In this document: piece by piece, positions 7,755 through 18,758 of the stretch | Layout: every line of letters begins with the position of its first letter | Position numbering within the stretch: the first letter of the stretch is position 1 | Assembly: GCF_015163075.1 (NCBI RefSeq) | Contig: NZ_JADDXU010000002.1 | Coordinates: forward strand, 558,001 to 622,000 | DNA length: 64,000 nucleotides | Direction of reading: 5' to 3' | Source: Streptomyces justiciae | Lineage (GTDB): Bacteria; Actinomycetota; Actinomycetes; Streptomycetales; Streptomycetaceae | The notes under the pieces: generated by a model | Told to the model about the DNA's origin: nothing | The model's input: only the letters and a program-made list of their open reading frames with translations | Database searches by the model: none | Position numbers and translations under genes: made by a program

Positions 7755-10700
7755 TCAGCCGATCACGAACAGCAGATCGCCGCCCTCCACCTGCTGGATC
7801 TTGTTGATGGCCAGCCGGGAGACCTTCCCCGCCTTGGGCGCGGTGATCGCGGCCTCCATCTTCATCGCCTCGATGGTGGCGACCGTGCCACCGGCCTCGA
7901 CCTCGTCGCCCTCGGCGACCGCGAGGGTCACCACCCCGGCGAACGGGGCTGCGACATGGCCCGGGTTGGAGCGGTCTGCCTTTTCGGTGACCGGGATGTC
8001 GGAGGCGGCGGCGACGTCACGGACCTGGATGGGCCGCAACTGGCCGTTGAGCGTGGACATCACGGTCCGCATCCCGCGTTCGTCGGCCTCACCGACGGCC
8101 TCGAGACCCATCAGCAGCCGGACGCCGGGCTCCAGGTCGACGGCGTACTCCTTGCCCGGGCGCAGCCCGTAGAAGAAGTCTTTGCTGTCGAGGACGCTGG
8201 TGTCGCCGAAGGTCTGGCGGTGCGTCTCGAACTCCCGCGTGGGGCCGGGGAAGAGGAGCCGGTTGAGGGTGGCGCGGCGGTCCTTCTCCAGCCCGTCGCG
8301 GTCCTCGGCCGTCAGCTGCGGCGCGGGCTTGGGGGCGGCGCGGCCCTCCAGGGCCCGGCTGCGGAACGGTTCCGGCCAGCCGCCGGGCGGGGTGCCCAGC
8401 TCACCGCGGAGGAAGCCGATGACCGAGTCGGGGATGTCGAAGCGCTCCGGGGTCGCCTCGAACTCCTCCGGTGACACCCCGGCGCCCACCAGGTGCAGGG
8501 CGAGGTCGCCGACCACCTTGGACGACGGGGTCACCTTCACCAGATGGCCGAGGATCTTGTCGGCGGCCGCGTACATCGCCTCGATGTCCTCGAAGCGGTC
8601 GCCGAGCCCGAGGGCGACGGCCTGGGTGCGCAGGTTGGAGAGCTGGCCGCCGGGGATCTCGTGGTCGTAGACCCGGCCGGTCGGCGAGGCGAGGCCCGCT
8701 TCGAAGGGGGCGTAGATCCGGCGGACGCTCTCCCAGTACGGCTCCAGGTCGCCGACCGCGAGCAGGTCGAGGCCGGTGGGCCGGGCTGAGTGGTCGGTGG
8801 CGGCGACGATCGCCGACAGCGACGGCTGGGACGTCGTACCGGCCATGGAGGCCACCGCCCCGTCCACGGCGTCCGCGCCCGCCTGGATCGCGGCCAGGTA
8901 GGTGCCGAGCTGGCCGCCCGCGGTGTCGTGGGTGTGGATGTGCACGGGCAGGTCGAACTCCCGCCGCAGCGCCGATACGAGGGTGGCGGCGGCCGGCGCC
9001 CGCAGCAGACCGGCCATGTCCTTGACGGCCAGGACGTGCGCGCCGGCCTCGACGATCTGCTCGGCGAGCTGCAGGTAGTAGTCGAGGGTGTAGAGCCGCT
9101 CCGCCGGGTTGGACAGGTCGCTCGTGTAGCAGAGGGCGACCTCGGCGATCGCGGTGCCGGTCTCGCGTACGGCCTCGATGGCGGGGCGCATCTGGCCGAC
9201 GTCGTTGAGCGCGTCGAAGATGCGGAAGATGTCGATGCCGGTGGCGGCGGCCTCCTCGACGAAGGCGTCGGTCACCTCGGTCGGGTACGGCGTGTAGCCG
9301 ACGGTGTTGCGGCCGCGCAGCAGCATCTGGAGGCAGATGTTGGGGACGGCCTCGCGCAGGGCGGCGAGCCGCTCCCAGGGGTCCTCGGCGAGGAAGCGGA
9401 GGGCGACGTCGTAGGTGGCGCCGCCCCAGCACTCCAGGGAGAGGAGCTCGGGCAGGGTGCGGGCGACGACCGGGGCGACGGCGAGGAGGTCCTTGGTGCG
9501 TACCCGGGTCGCGAGCAGCGACTGGTGGGCGTCGCGGAACGTGGTGTCGGTGACGCCGATGGTCGGGGACTCCCGCAGCCAGCGGGCGAAGCCCTCCGGG
9601 CCGAGTTCGGTGAGCTTCTGCTTCGAACCGGCGGGCGGCACCTCGCTCGTGTGGCGCGGGAGCTTGGTGGTGGGGTCGATCAGCTCGGGACGCTCGCCGT
9701 GCGGCTTGTTGACCGTGACGTCGGCGAGGTAGGTGAGCAGCTTGGTGCCGCGGTCCGCTGAGGTACGGGAGGTCAGCAGGTGGGGGCGCTGCTCGATGAA
9801 CGACGTGGTGACGCGGCCCGCCTGGAAGTCCGGGTCGTCCAACACCGCTTGGAGGAACGGGATGTTGGTGGCGACGCCGCGGATGCGGAACTCGGCGACG
9901 GCACGCCGGGCGCGCTTGACGGCGGTGGTGAAGTCCCGGCCCCGGCAGGTGAGTTTCACCAACATGGAGTCGAAGTGGGCGCTGATCTCCGTACCGGCGT
10001 GGGTGGTTCCGCCGTCGAGGCGGATGCCGGAGCCACCGGGCGAACGGTAGGCGCTGATGCGGCCGGTGTCCGGGCGGAAGCCGTTGGCGGGGTCCTCGGT
10101 GGTGATCCGGCACTGGAGGGCGGCGCCGTGCAGGGTGACCGTCTCCTGGGAGAGTCCCAGGTCGGCGAGCGATTCACCGGCGGCGATGCGGAGTTGGGAC
10201 TGGACGAGGTCGACGTCGGTGACCTCCTCGGTGACCGTGTGCTCGACCTGGATGCGCGGGTTCATCTCGATGAAGACGTGGTTGCCTTCGGGGTCGAGGA
10301 GGAACTCGACGGTGCCGGCGTTGCGGTAGCCGATCTCTCGGGCGAAGCGGACGGCGTCGGCGCAGATGCGGTCGCGCAGCTCCGGGTCGAGGTTCGGTGC
10401 CGGGGCCAGCTCGATGACCTTCTGGTGGCGGCGCTGGACGGAACAGTCACGCTCGAAGAGGTGGATGACATTGCCCTGGCCGTCCGCGAGGATCTGCACC
10501 TCGATGTGGCGGGGGTCGACGACGGCCTTCTCCAGGAAGACGGTCGGGTCGCCGAACGCGGAGGCCGCCTCGCGGGCCGCCGCCTCGATGGACTCCCGCA
10601 GCTGCGCCGGGTCCTCGACGCGCCGCATACCGCGCCCGCCGCCACCGGCGACGGCCTTCACGAACACCGGGAAGCCGATCTCCTCGGCCGCCCGCACCAG

Positions 10701-11129
10701 CTCGTCGACGTCGCTGGAGGGCTCGGAGGAACCGAGGACGGGTACGCCGGCCGCGCGGGCGGCGGCCACGGCACGGGCCTTGTTGCCGGTGAGCTCCAGG
10801 ATCTCCGCGCCGGGTCCGACGAAGGTGATCCCGGCTTCCTCGCAGGCGCGGGCCAGCTCGGGGTTCTCGGAGAGGAACCCGTAGCCCGGGTAGACGGCGT
10901 CGGCACCGGCTTGCTGGGCGGCGCGGACGATCTCCTCGACGGAGAGGTAGGCCCGCACCGGGTGGCCCGGCTCGCCGATCTCGTACGCCTCGTCGGCCTT
11001 GAGCCGGTGCAGTGAGTTGCGGTCCTCGTGCGGGAAGACGGCGACGGTCCTCGCGCCCAGTTCATAACCGGCGCGGAAGGCGCGAATCGCGATCTCGCCT
11101 CGGTTGGCTACCAGTACCTTGCGGAGCAT
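7755..11129 (-). CDS. pyc: Pyruvate carboxylase
   Basis: The 1124-residue single-chain enzyme carboxylates pyruvate to oxaloacetate with ATP and bicarbonate (anaplerosis). Domain order is complete. The biotin carboxylase domain begins KVLVANRGEIAIRAFRA, with the GGGGRGMR ATP-grasp loop near residue 160. The carboxyltransferase domain begins near DTTFRDAHQSLLATR. The C-terminal biotinyl domain carries EAMKMEA with the target Lys at 1090. ATG 11129 gives the usual MLRKVLVANRGE start; the frame extends 40 codons upstream without family similarity. It stands as a single gene with about 100 bases to the P450 gene on its upstream side. Confidence 0.96.
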   Translation of the reverse strand: MLRKVLVANRGEIAIRAFRAGYELGARTVAVFPHEDRNSLHRLKADEAYEIGEPGHPVRAYLSVEEIVRAAQQAGADAVYPGYGFLSENPELARACEEAGITFVGPGAEILELTGNKARAVAAARAAGVPVLGSSEPSSDVDELVRAAEEIGFPVFVKAVAGGGGRGMRRVEDPAQLRESIEAAAREAASAFGDPTVFLEKAVVDPRHIEVQILADGQGNVIHLFERDCSVQRRHQKVIELAPAPNLDPELRDRICADAVRFAREIGYRNAGTVEFLLDPEGNHVFIEMNPRIQVEHTVTEEVTDVDLVQSQLRIAAGESLADLGLSQETVTLHGAALQCRITTEDPANGFRPDTGRISAYRSPGGSGIRLDGGTTHAGTEISAHFDSMLVKLTCRGRDFTTAVKRARRAVAEFRIRGVATNIPFLQAVLDDPDFQAGRVTTSFIEQRPHLLTSRTSADRGTKLLTYLADVTVNKPHGERPELIDPTTKLPRHTSEVPPAGSKQKLTELGPEGFARWLRESPTIGVTDTTFRDAHQSLLATRVRTKDLLAVAPVVARTLPELLSLECWGGATYDVALRFLAEDPWERLAALREAVPNICLQMLLRGRNTVGYTPYPTEVTDAFVEEAAATGIDIFRIFDALNDVGQMRPAIEAVRETGTAIAEVALCYTSDLSNPAERLYTLDYYLQLAEQIVEAGAHVLAVKDMAGLLRAPAAATLVSALRREFDLPVHIHTHDTAGGQLGTYLAAIQAGADAVDGAVASMAGTTSQPSLSAIVAATDHSARPTGLDLLAVGDLEPYWESVRRIYAPFEAGLASPTGRVYDHEIPGGQLSNLRTQAVALGLGDRFEDIEAMYAAADKILGHLVKVTPSSKVVGDLALHLVGAGVSPEEFEATPERFDIPDSVIGFLRGELGTPPGGWPEPFRSRALEGRAAPKPAPQLTAEDRDGLEKDRRATLNRLLFPGPTREFETHRQTFGDTSVLDSKDFFYGLRPGKEYAVDLEPGVRLLMGLEAVGEADERGMRTVMSTLNGQLRPIQVRDVAAASDIPVTEKADRSNPGHVAAPFAGVVTLAVAEGDEVEAGGTVATIEAMKMEAAITAPKAGKVSRLAINKIQQVEGGDLLFVIG

Positions 11130-11230
11130 TCCCGATCCCTTCGGCCTGCCGGTGACGGACACCATGGTCGCGGCTATGGCCTCCGGGTGCCATGAGAGGC
11201 AGGTCACTCGGAAACGGAGATTTGACCTGT

Positions 11231-12397
11231 TTACCCGTTCCGGCCCCATCGGACGTGGAGCGCGGTCGGCTTCCGGAAGACCAGACCGTACGGTGCCGCC
11301 GTGTGCTCCTCGTCCAGGCGCAGGTCCGGGAGGCGGGCGAGGAGCGTGCGCAGGGCGATGCGGGTCTCCAGGCGGGCCAGGTGCGCGGCGATGCAGTGAT
11401 GGGGGCCGTGGGCGAAGGCCAGTTGAAGGCGGGCGTTCTCACGGCGGACGTCGAAGCGGTCGGGGTCGGGGAAGACGACCGGATCGCGGTTGGCGCCGGC
11501 GAGGGAGACGGTGACCAGGTCGCCGCGCCGGATCGTCGCCGGGCCGAGGTCGGTGTCGCGGGTGGCGTAGCGGTCGACGACGGCGGCGCCGGGTTCGAGG
11601 CGCAGGGACTCCTCGATCGCGCCGTCGAGGAGGTCGGACTCGGCCTGGACGAGGGCGAGTTGATCGGGGTGGCGCAGGAGGTGGAGGAGGGCGTTGGTGA
11701 TCATCGCCTCGGTGGTCTCGATGCCGCCGAACATCAGGACCGCGGCGTTGGAGGCGACCTCGGGCAGGGACAGCCGGTCGGCGGCGCCGCCGAGCAGGGA
11801 GGACGTGCCGTGGGTGGCGTCGACGGCCGCCCGCAGCTGTGCGTAGGCGGCGGTGCCGGCGGGGCTGGGGGCGTGTCCGGCGGTGATGTCGGAGACCGAC
11901 GCCACGATGGCCTCGTACCAGGAGAGGACGGTGTCGGTGCTGACGCCGGACAGGCCGAGCGCCTCGGTGACCACGGCGACCGCGAGCGGGCCGGCGAAGG
12001 AGCGGCGCAGCTCGGCGGCGCCGGCCGGTTCGAGGGCGGTGACGAGCCGGTCGGTCTCCTCTTCGATGAACGCGGCGAACCGGTCGTACGTCTGCCGTGG
12101 CTTGAAGGGCGCGGCGAAGGGCTCGCGGTGCCGGGCGTGCTCGGGGCCGTCGAGGGAGAGCATGCTCGGGCCGACGACCTGGGCGGTGGAGAAGCGGGGG
12201 TCGTCGACGGTGAAGGTCCGGGCGTCCCGCATCACCGTCAGGGCCAGATCCCGGCGGGTCACCAGCCAGCCGTCGAGCTCGGGCAACCAGGACACGGGCT
12301 CATGGGCGCGGAGCAGGGCGAGACGGGGGTGCGGGTTGTCGGCGAGCTCGGCGAGGGTGGTGGCTGCGCCGAGGGGGAAGCGGGCGGCGAGGGGCAT
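11231..12397 (-). CDS. Cytochrome P450
   Basis: A 388-residue bacterial class I P450. I-helix motif GGIETT (224-229), K-helix E263-x-x-R266 and heme loop FAHGPHHC with ligand Cys335 are present. The usual Gly two residues after the Cys is Ala (CIA). The motif acid is Glu rather than Asp, as in several actinomycete P450s. No ferredoxin or reductase gene is adjacent. ATG 12397 is the natural start, with a weak ribosome-binding site. Upstream is a low-complexity repeat, then an exporter on the same strand, so the pair might make and export one product. That is inference only. Confidence 0.88.
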   Translation of the reverse strand: MPLAARFPLGAATTLAELADNPHPRLALLRAHEPVSWLPELDGWLVTRRDLALTVMRDARTFTVDDPRFSTAQVVGPSMLSLDGPEHARHREPFAAPFKPRQTYDRFAAFIEEETDRLVTALEPAGAAELRRSFAGPLAVAVVTEALGLSGVSTDTVLSWYEAIVASVSDITAGHAPSPAGTAAYAQLRAAVDATHGTSSLLGGAADRLSLPEVASNAAVLMFGGIETTEAMITNALLHLLRHPDQLALVQAESDLLDGAIEESLRLEPGAAVVDRYATRDTDLGPATIRRGDLVTVSLAGANRDPVVFPDPDRFDVRRENARLQLAFAHGPHHCIAAHLARLETRIALRTLLARLPDLRLDEEHTAAPYGLVFRKPTALHVRWGRNG

Positions 12398-12459
12398 GGG
12401 GCGTCCAGGGTGGGGCGGGGAGGGTGGCTGCTCGCGTCGGGGGAGGTCGGTGGGTGAGG

Positions 12460-12824
12460 GTTGATGGGTGGCGGCCTGTTGACGGGGGTCTGTTGACGGC
12501 GGCTTGCGGTGGTGGCGGCTTGGCGATGGCGGTGTTGACGCCTGCCGGCGGTGGCGGCGGCTTGCCACGGCGATGCGGTCGGCGACAGCGGTGGCGGCTT
12601 GGCAGCGGTGGTGGTGTTGGCCATGGCGGTCGTGACGCCGTGGCGGTGGCGGCGTGGCGTTGGCGGCTTGGCGACGGCGGAGGTGTCTTGGCAGCGGCGG
12701 TGGGGCTTGGCGACGGGCGGTCGTGACGCCTTGGCCATGGCGGTCGTGACGCCGTGGCGGTGGCGGCTTGGCGGTGGCGTGGCGGTGGCGGCTTGGCGGT
12801 GGCGGCTTGGCGGTGGTCGTCAAA
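12460..12824. repeat. Low-complexity degenerate GGCGGT/GGCTTGGCG repeat between exporter and P450
   Basis: The 428-base gap 12398-12825 holds no convincing gene. Most of it is a degenerate array of short units built from tggcggt, ggcggcttggcg and gtcgtgacgcc. It contains an exact 37-base direct repeat at 12617-12653 and 12731-12767, offset by 114 bases. On the minus strand it would translate to Pro/His/Arg-rich low-complexity sequence in the P450 frame, but no start or codon signal supports translation. The strong purine/pyrimidine strand bias is unlike the flanks. Confidence 0.75.
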
Positions 12825-12825
12825 G

Positions 12826-14292
12826 TTATCCCTCCCGGCGCGACGGGTCCGGGCCGGGTCCGAGGGGCGCCAGCGGGTCCGCGGGTCTCGGTGTCGCCGC
12901 TGTCCGCTGTGGGGCGGGGCCGCGCAGGAGCGAGAGGGTCAGGGCCACGGCGAGCAGACCGGCGCAGACGCAGGAGGCCAGTGCGTACGCCGTTCTCGGG
13001 GAGGTCGGCGCGATGTGGAGGTAGACCGCGGAGACCGCGCTGAGGCACACCGCGGCGGCGATGCGCTGTGCCATCTGAAGGAGGCCGCCGCCCACGCCCG
13101 CGGCCTCCGGCGGAGCGTGCTGGAGCACCTGGGTCTGGTTCGGCGAGACGGTGAGTCCCCCGGCGACACCGCCCAGCGCCTGTGTGGCGGCGAACGCGAG
13201 CGGCAGGGCCGCGACCGGCGCCCGCAGCGCGACCGCCGCCCCCGCGAGCGCGGCGCAGATCCCGAGGGCCAGTCCGACGGTCACCGTACGCGGCCCGATC
13301 CGTCCAACCAGCCGCCAGGCGAGTCCCGAGGAGACGCCCATGGCGATCGCCGACGGCAGCGCGACCGCCGCCGTCACCAGGGCGGACAGTCCGAGCCCGT
13401 CCTGGAGGAAGACGGTGAGCACGAGATACGACGACAGCGAGGAGCCGAACTGGGCCATGGCGACGGCCGTGCCCAGCACGTACGGCCGGGACGACGTCAG
13501 CGCCGGGTGCAGCAGTGGCCGACGCCCTCTGCGGATCCGGAGTCGCTGCTGTGCGGTGAAACCGGTGGCGAGGGCGGCGACCAGGGCCGCCCACCCCAGT
13601 GCCGCTCCCCCGCTGTCCGGGGTGCGGATGAACGGCACCATCAGGGCGAGGGTGCCCGCGCAGATCAGGGTGAGGCCGAGGACGTCGAGGCGGGAGTCGC
13701 GGGCGGTGCGCCGGGGCGGGGGCAGCCAGTGGGCGGCGAGGGCGAGGGTGACGAGGGCGCACGGGGTGCTCAGCAGGAGGCAGTACCGCCAGCCGGTGGC
13801 GGGGCCGAGGCCGGCGACGAGCGCACCGCCGAGCGGCGGGCCGAGCGCCGAGGCCACCCCGGCCGTCACCGCGTAGCAGCCCAGCGCGCGACCACGGTCC
13901 TGCCCCTGGAAGACGTCCTGAAGGGTGCCGATCACCTGGGAGTTGACCAGCCCGGCCGCGACGCCCTGCACCAGCCGGGCGGCGATCAGGGTCCCCGGTC
14001 CGCCGCCGGTCGCGGCCGTCACCCCCGCGAGGAGGAAGACGGCCATGCCGGCGAGGAAGAACCGCTTGCGCCCGTGCAGGTCGCCGAGGCTGCCGCCCGG
14101 TACCAGTGCCAGACCGAAGGTCAGTGAGTAACCGGCGACGATCCACTGGACGTCCGCCGCCCCTGCTCCGAGCGACTCCCGCATGCCGGGCACGGCGATG
14201 TTCAGCACCGCCTGGTCCAGCAGGGTCGTCGCACCGGCGGCCATGCACACCAGCAGCACCCGCCGGGCGGCTCGGTCCTTGCCGGGGAGCAT
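12826..14292 (-). CDS. MFS transporter, DHA2-like exporter
   Basis: A 488-residue major facilitator protein with 12-14 predicted helices and a motif A-like GGSLGDLHGRKRFF after helix 2. The LLDQAVLNIAVPGMRESL segment in helix 1 is typical of drug exporters. ATG 14292 has AGAGGAC upstream; ATG 14316 would add 8 residues without a good site. The stop is followed directly by the repeat region and then the P450 gene on the same strand. Substrate unknown; an exported P450-modified metabolite is possible. Confidence 0.85.
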   Translation of the reverse strand: MLPGKDRAARRVLLVCMAAGATTLLDQAVLNIAVPGMRESLGAGAADVQWIVAGYSLTFGLALVPGGSLGDLHGRKRFFLAGMAVFLLAGVTAATGGGPGTLIAARLVQGVAAGLVNSQVIGTLQDVFQGQDRGRALGCYAVTAGVASALGPPLGGALVAGLGPATGWRYCLLLSTPCALVTLALAAHWLPPPRRTARDSRLDVLGLTLICAGTLALMVPFIRTPDSGGAALGWAALVAALATGFTAQQRLRIRRGRRPLLHPALTSSRPYVLGTAVAMAQFGSSLSSYLVLTVFLQDGLGLSALVTAAVALPSAIAMGVSSGLAWRLVGRIGPRTVTVGLALGICAALAGAAVALRAPVAALPLAFAATQALGGVAGGLTVSPNQTQVLQHAPPEAAGVGGGLLQMAQRIAAAVCLSAVSAVYLHIAPTSPRTAYALASCVCAGLLAVALTLSLLRGPAPQRTAATPRPADPLAPLGPGPDPSRREG

Positions 14293-14402
14293 GACGTCCT
14301 CTCCGCGGGTGCGCATCGCAACAGGCGGATGGCACGGCTGGTTGACGGCAGATCAGAAAGACACGGAGGAAGGGGAGTTGGCCGCGAACCGAATGGCGGC
14401 GG

Positions 14403-14546
14403 TCAGCGACAGACCTGGTCGAACTGGTCGGCGCGGCGGCTCACCCAGAACGGGTCGAGCAGCACCGTGTGTGCCTGGCCAGTGATCTCCATGGCCCGGA
14501 TCAAAGCACACGCGGGAAGGTGCGTCCACCATACGTCCCGCACCAT
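14403..14546 (-). CDS. Small ORF, 47 residues, function unknown
   Basis: ATG 14546 has GAGGACG 4-10 bases upstream and opens a 47-codon frame (MVRDVWWTHLPACALIRAME...). It lies between the exporter and the leader peptide of the met locus, divergent from that leader. The product has no recognisable domain, signal or membrane segment. Its support is only the ribosome-binding site and the position, so it may not be real. Confidence 0.35.
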   Translation of the reverse strand: MVRDVWWTHLPACALIRAMEITGQAHTVLLDPFWVSRRADQFDQVCR

Positions 14547-14548
14547 GA

Positions 14549-15915
<1,367 letters not shown>

Positions 15916-16439
15916 GGGTCGCCGTCAGGCGTTCTCCGTCGCGGGCCACGCGCACGTCCATGCCGCTCGCCACGGCCGGGCCGAAGGCGGCGGGCGGGGT
16001 GTCGTCGAGGAGGAGGACGAAGTGCAGGGCGAACGCGGGCAGGTCCTGCGGCATGCCGTCGGCGTCGAGCCTCAGGTTGGCCTGCCAGGCGGCCTGGCAC
16101 AGGACGGAGACGAACAGGCCGAGGAAATCGGCGCTCAGCATCGCGTCGGCGTGATCGATCAGCACGGCCGTCCCCTGCGGGCCGCCCCCGCGGAAGTGCC
16201 GGTCGTGCAGGCAGTCCGCCAGGGCGTCCCAGTTGCGGCCGAAGTAGGAGGGGAAGGAGAGTTCGTCGGCGAAGGCGGTGAACACGGCTGCCGGGCTGGA
16301 CAGTTGGCGTCCGTCCAGGCGGAACACGTGTCCGCCCCGCGCCCGCAGCTCGGCGGTTTCCGCCGTCACCCAGGGGTCGTCGCGGCCGGCGACGACGACC
16401 CAGGGCGGGCGGCGGTCGATGAGCGTGGCGTGCACGGGC

Positions 16440-17645
16440 TCAACGCGCCAGGAAGTCGGCCAGGCCTGTCAGGAGCCGGTCGACGTCGTCCGCGTCGTTG
16501 TAGGGCGCGAGGCCGATGCGCAGGCCGCCGGTGTCGCCGAGGCCGAGTCGCCGGGAGGCCTCGATCGCGTAGAAGGAGCCGGACGGCGCGTGAACGCCGC
16601 GGTCGGCGAGGAAGCGGTACGCGTCCACCGTGCCGTGTTCCTCGAAGGTCAGCAGCAGGGTGGGCGTGCGGTCGGCCGCCCGGGAGTGGATCGTGATCCC
16701 GTCGAGCGCGGCCAGCCCCTTGTCCAACTGCGTGCGCAGGGCCTGCTCGTGCGCTTCGAGCTCCGCGAAGGACGCCTCCAGGCGCTGTCGTCGCGTTCCC
16801 GTGGCCTCGGCGTCCATGCCCGCGAGGAAGTCGACGGCCGCCCGGGTGCCGGCGAGGAACTCGTAGGGCAGCGTGCCCAGTTCGAAGCGTTCCGGGACGA
16901 CGTCGGTGGACGGCAGGAGCTTGTCGGGGCGCAGGGTCTCCAGCAACTCCGGGCGGGCGGCGAGGACTCCGTGGTGCGGGCCGAGGAACTTGTACGGGGA
17001 GCAGATGTAGAAGTCGGCGCCGAGTCGTGACAGGTCGAGCAGGGCGTGCGCGGTGTGGTGGACGCCGTCGACGTAGGCCAACGCCCCTGCCTCATGGGCC
17101 AGTCGGGAGATCGCGGGGATGTCGGGGCGGGCGCCGATGAGGTTGGAGGCGGCGGTGACGGCGACGAGCCGGGTCCGCTCGGAGAGTACGGCACGGATGT
17201 CGTCGACTGTCAGTTCGCCGGTGGCCGGGTCGAAGTCGGCCCAGCGCACGACGGCTCCGACGCGTTCGGCGGCCTGCACCCACGGGCGGATGTTCGCGTC
17301 GTGGTCGAGCCGGGTGACGACCACCTCGTCGTCGGCAGACCAGGTCTTGGCGAGCGTGCGGGAGAACTCGTAGGTGAGCTGGGTGGCGCTGCGGCCGAAG
17401 ACGATCCCGGACGCCTCCGCGCCCAGCAGGTCGGCGAGGGCGGCGCGGGTCTCGGTGACGATCGTCTCGGCGTTGCGCTCCCCCGGCACGCCGTGCCCGC
17501 GGTTCGACAGGGGGTGTGCCAGGGCGTCGGCGATGGCGTCGATGACCGGCTGGGGTGTCTGGGTGCCGCCGGGACCGTCGAAGTGGGCCGTGCCGGCCGC
17601 GAGGGCGGGGAACCGGGAGCGGAGGGCGGCGATGTCGTACGTCAC
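16440..17645 (-). CDS. Cysteine desulfurase-like class V aminotransferase
   Basis: The 401-residue PLP enzyme resembles the cysteine desulfurase-like (SufS/CsdA-related) group. It has GGTQTP near residue 27, D193-x-x-H196 for PLP contacts, and the Schiff-base Lys219 in CSPYKFLGPHHG. GTG 17645 has GAAGGAG 6 bases upstream; the frame's first start (17675) lacks one. No Suf or Isc scaffold genes are adjacent, so a dedicated role in Fe-S assembly is not supported. Its stop is 4 bases from the barstar start. Confidence 0.85.
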   Translation of the reverse strand: MTYDIAALRSRFPALAAGTAHFDGPGGTQTPQPVIDAIADALAHPLSNRGHGVPGERNAETIVTETRAALADLLGAEASGIVFGRSATQLTYEFSRTLAKTWSADDEVVVTRLDHDANIRPWVQAAERVGAVVRWADFDPATGELTVDDIRAVLSERTRLVAVTAASNLIGARPDIPAISRLAHEAGALAYVDGVHHTAHALLDLSRLGADFYICSPYKFLGPHHGVLAARPELLETLRPDKLLPSTDVVPERFELGTLPYEFLAGTRAAVDFLAGMDAEATGTRRQRLEASFAELEAHEQALRTQLDKGLAALDGITIHSRAADRTPTLLLTFEEHGTVDAYRFLADRGVHAPSGSFYAIEASRRLGLGDTGGLRIGLAPYNDADDVDRLLTGLADFLAR

Positions 17646-17801
17646 GTGCAGCTCCTTCGATGGTGGCCGGTGCACGAGTCAACCTCATCGAGCGGACGCG
17701 GGCGACCTCGCCCCCCGCGCCAAGGAGCCCGAACGTCCGAGGGGTGAGCGGCGTCCCAGGAGTGACGTGCTCCAGGGGGGGCGACGAACGAAGGGACCAC
17801 G

Positions 17802-18248
17802 ATGACGGTCGTACGCACCTGTGCCGGGCTGCTCGCCACGGCCGGACTGATCTGCGCGGTGGCCGCCTGCGGCGCGGAGACCTCCGCGACCTCGGCCCGG
17901 GAGGAGGTGACATGGGAGGAGCCCGCCTCGTACAGCTACACCCTGAGGTCCAGCGAGGGCGAACGGTCCCTCATCGGCAGGTTCCGGGTCACGGTCAGGG
18001 ACGGCAAGGTCACGGAGGCGGTCGGTCTGGACGACAGCGCACGCCGGTTCGTGGCCCGGACGCCGGAGCAAGTACCCACCCTCGGCGCCCTGTTGGGCGA
18101 GCTGGAGCAGGCCCGGAGCGACGACGCGGACATCGCGGAGGCCGAGTACGCGGCGGACGGGCACCCGGAGCGGATCTTCCTCGACCGGGACGAGAACGCG
18201 GTCGACGACGAGGCACGGTACGTCGTCGAGTCGTACGAACCCGCCTAG
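17802..18248 (+). CDS. Lipoprotein, DUF6174-like
   Basis: A 148-residue predicted lipoprotein: signal peptide of about 22 residues and lipobox AVAAC. The mature part begins with short strands (YSYTLRSSEGE) and contains LGALLGELEQA and a C-terminal ARYVVESY segment typical of DUF6174. Likely anchored outside the membrane; no enzyme motif. Its final 4 bases overlap the end of the convergent lipoprotein gene. Confidence 0.7.
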   Translation: MTVVRTCAGLLATAGLICAVAACGAETSATSAREEVTWEEPASYSYTLRSSEGERSLIGRFRVTVRDGKVTEAVGLDDSARRFVARTPEQVPTLGALLGELEQARSDDADIAEAEYAADGHPERIFLDRDENAVDDEARYVVESYEPA

Positions 18249-18694
18249 CTGCTCGCGCCCCGCAGCTGCTGGATGGTGCCGCCGATCCTGGGGCGGGCCT
18301 CCTTGAGGAGGTTCACCTTGGCGCTGACGGCCCAGCGCGTGCCGACGAGGTAGGTGCCGCCGTACAGGGAGGCCGCGTCCAGCCAGGTCAGTTTGAGGCG
18401 CTCCTCGGGGAAGGTCGTGATGAGGTAGTCGCCCTTGGCGCTGTGGCAGGTGCCTTCCCGCAGTTCGTCCGCCTCCGTGCGGATCTCGGCCTCGCAGCCG
18501 ATCAGCCCGGCGATGACCTCGACCTTCGCCGGGGCCACGACCCCGGCCGAGGGGGCCGCCGTCACCGCCACGTCCGCGGCGGCTTTCCGGGCGTCGTCCT
18601 CTTCTCCCCCGCCGCAGCCCGCGGCCAGCGGAAGGAGGACGAGGCTGCCGACCGCCGCCGCGGTGCGCAGCGGGCGTGAGGTGGGCTGGGGCAC
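18245..18694 (-). CDS. Hypothetical lipoprotein
   Basis: 149 residues from GTG 18694 (AGAGG 4 bases upstream). The signal peptide ends in LAAGC, a lipobox, followed by an acidic Gly/Glu linker. Two mature Cys residues (in IGCEAE and GTCHSAK) may form a disulfide. I do not recognise the family. The segment PEERLKLTWLDAASLYGG suggests a compact extracytoplasmic domain. It converges on the DUF6174-like gene with a 4-base overlap. Confidence 0.65.
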   Translation of the reverse strand: MPQPTSRPLRTAAAVGSLVLLPLAAGCGGGEEDDARKAAADVAVTAAPSAGVVAPAKVEVIAGLIGCEAEIRTEADELREGTCHSAKGDYLITTFPEERLKLTWLDAASLYGGTYLVGTRWAVSAKVNLLKEARPRIGGTIQQLRGASS

Positions 18695-18758
18695 GTACCT
18701 CTCCGTTTCGGGCGTGGGGTCCTGACGCCCAGAGGTACGGGAGAGCCGCCGGGGCCGT

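Noticed and set aside
12398..14335. Extension of the P450 reading frame through the repeat and across the exporter gene
   Set aside because: Only 11231-12397 matches a P450; the rest is antisense-frame noise through a real MFS gene and low-complexity repeat.
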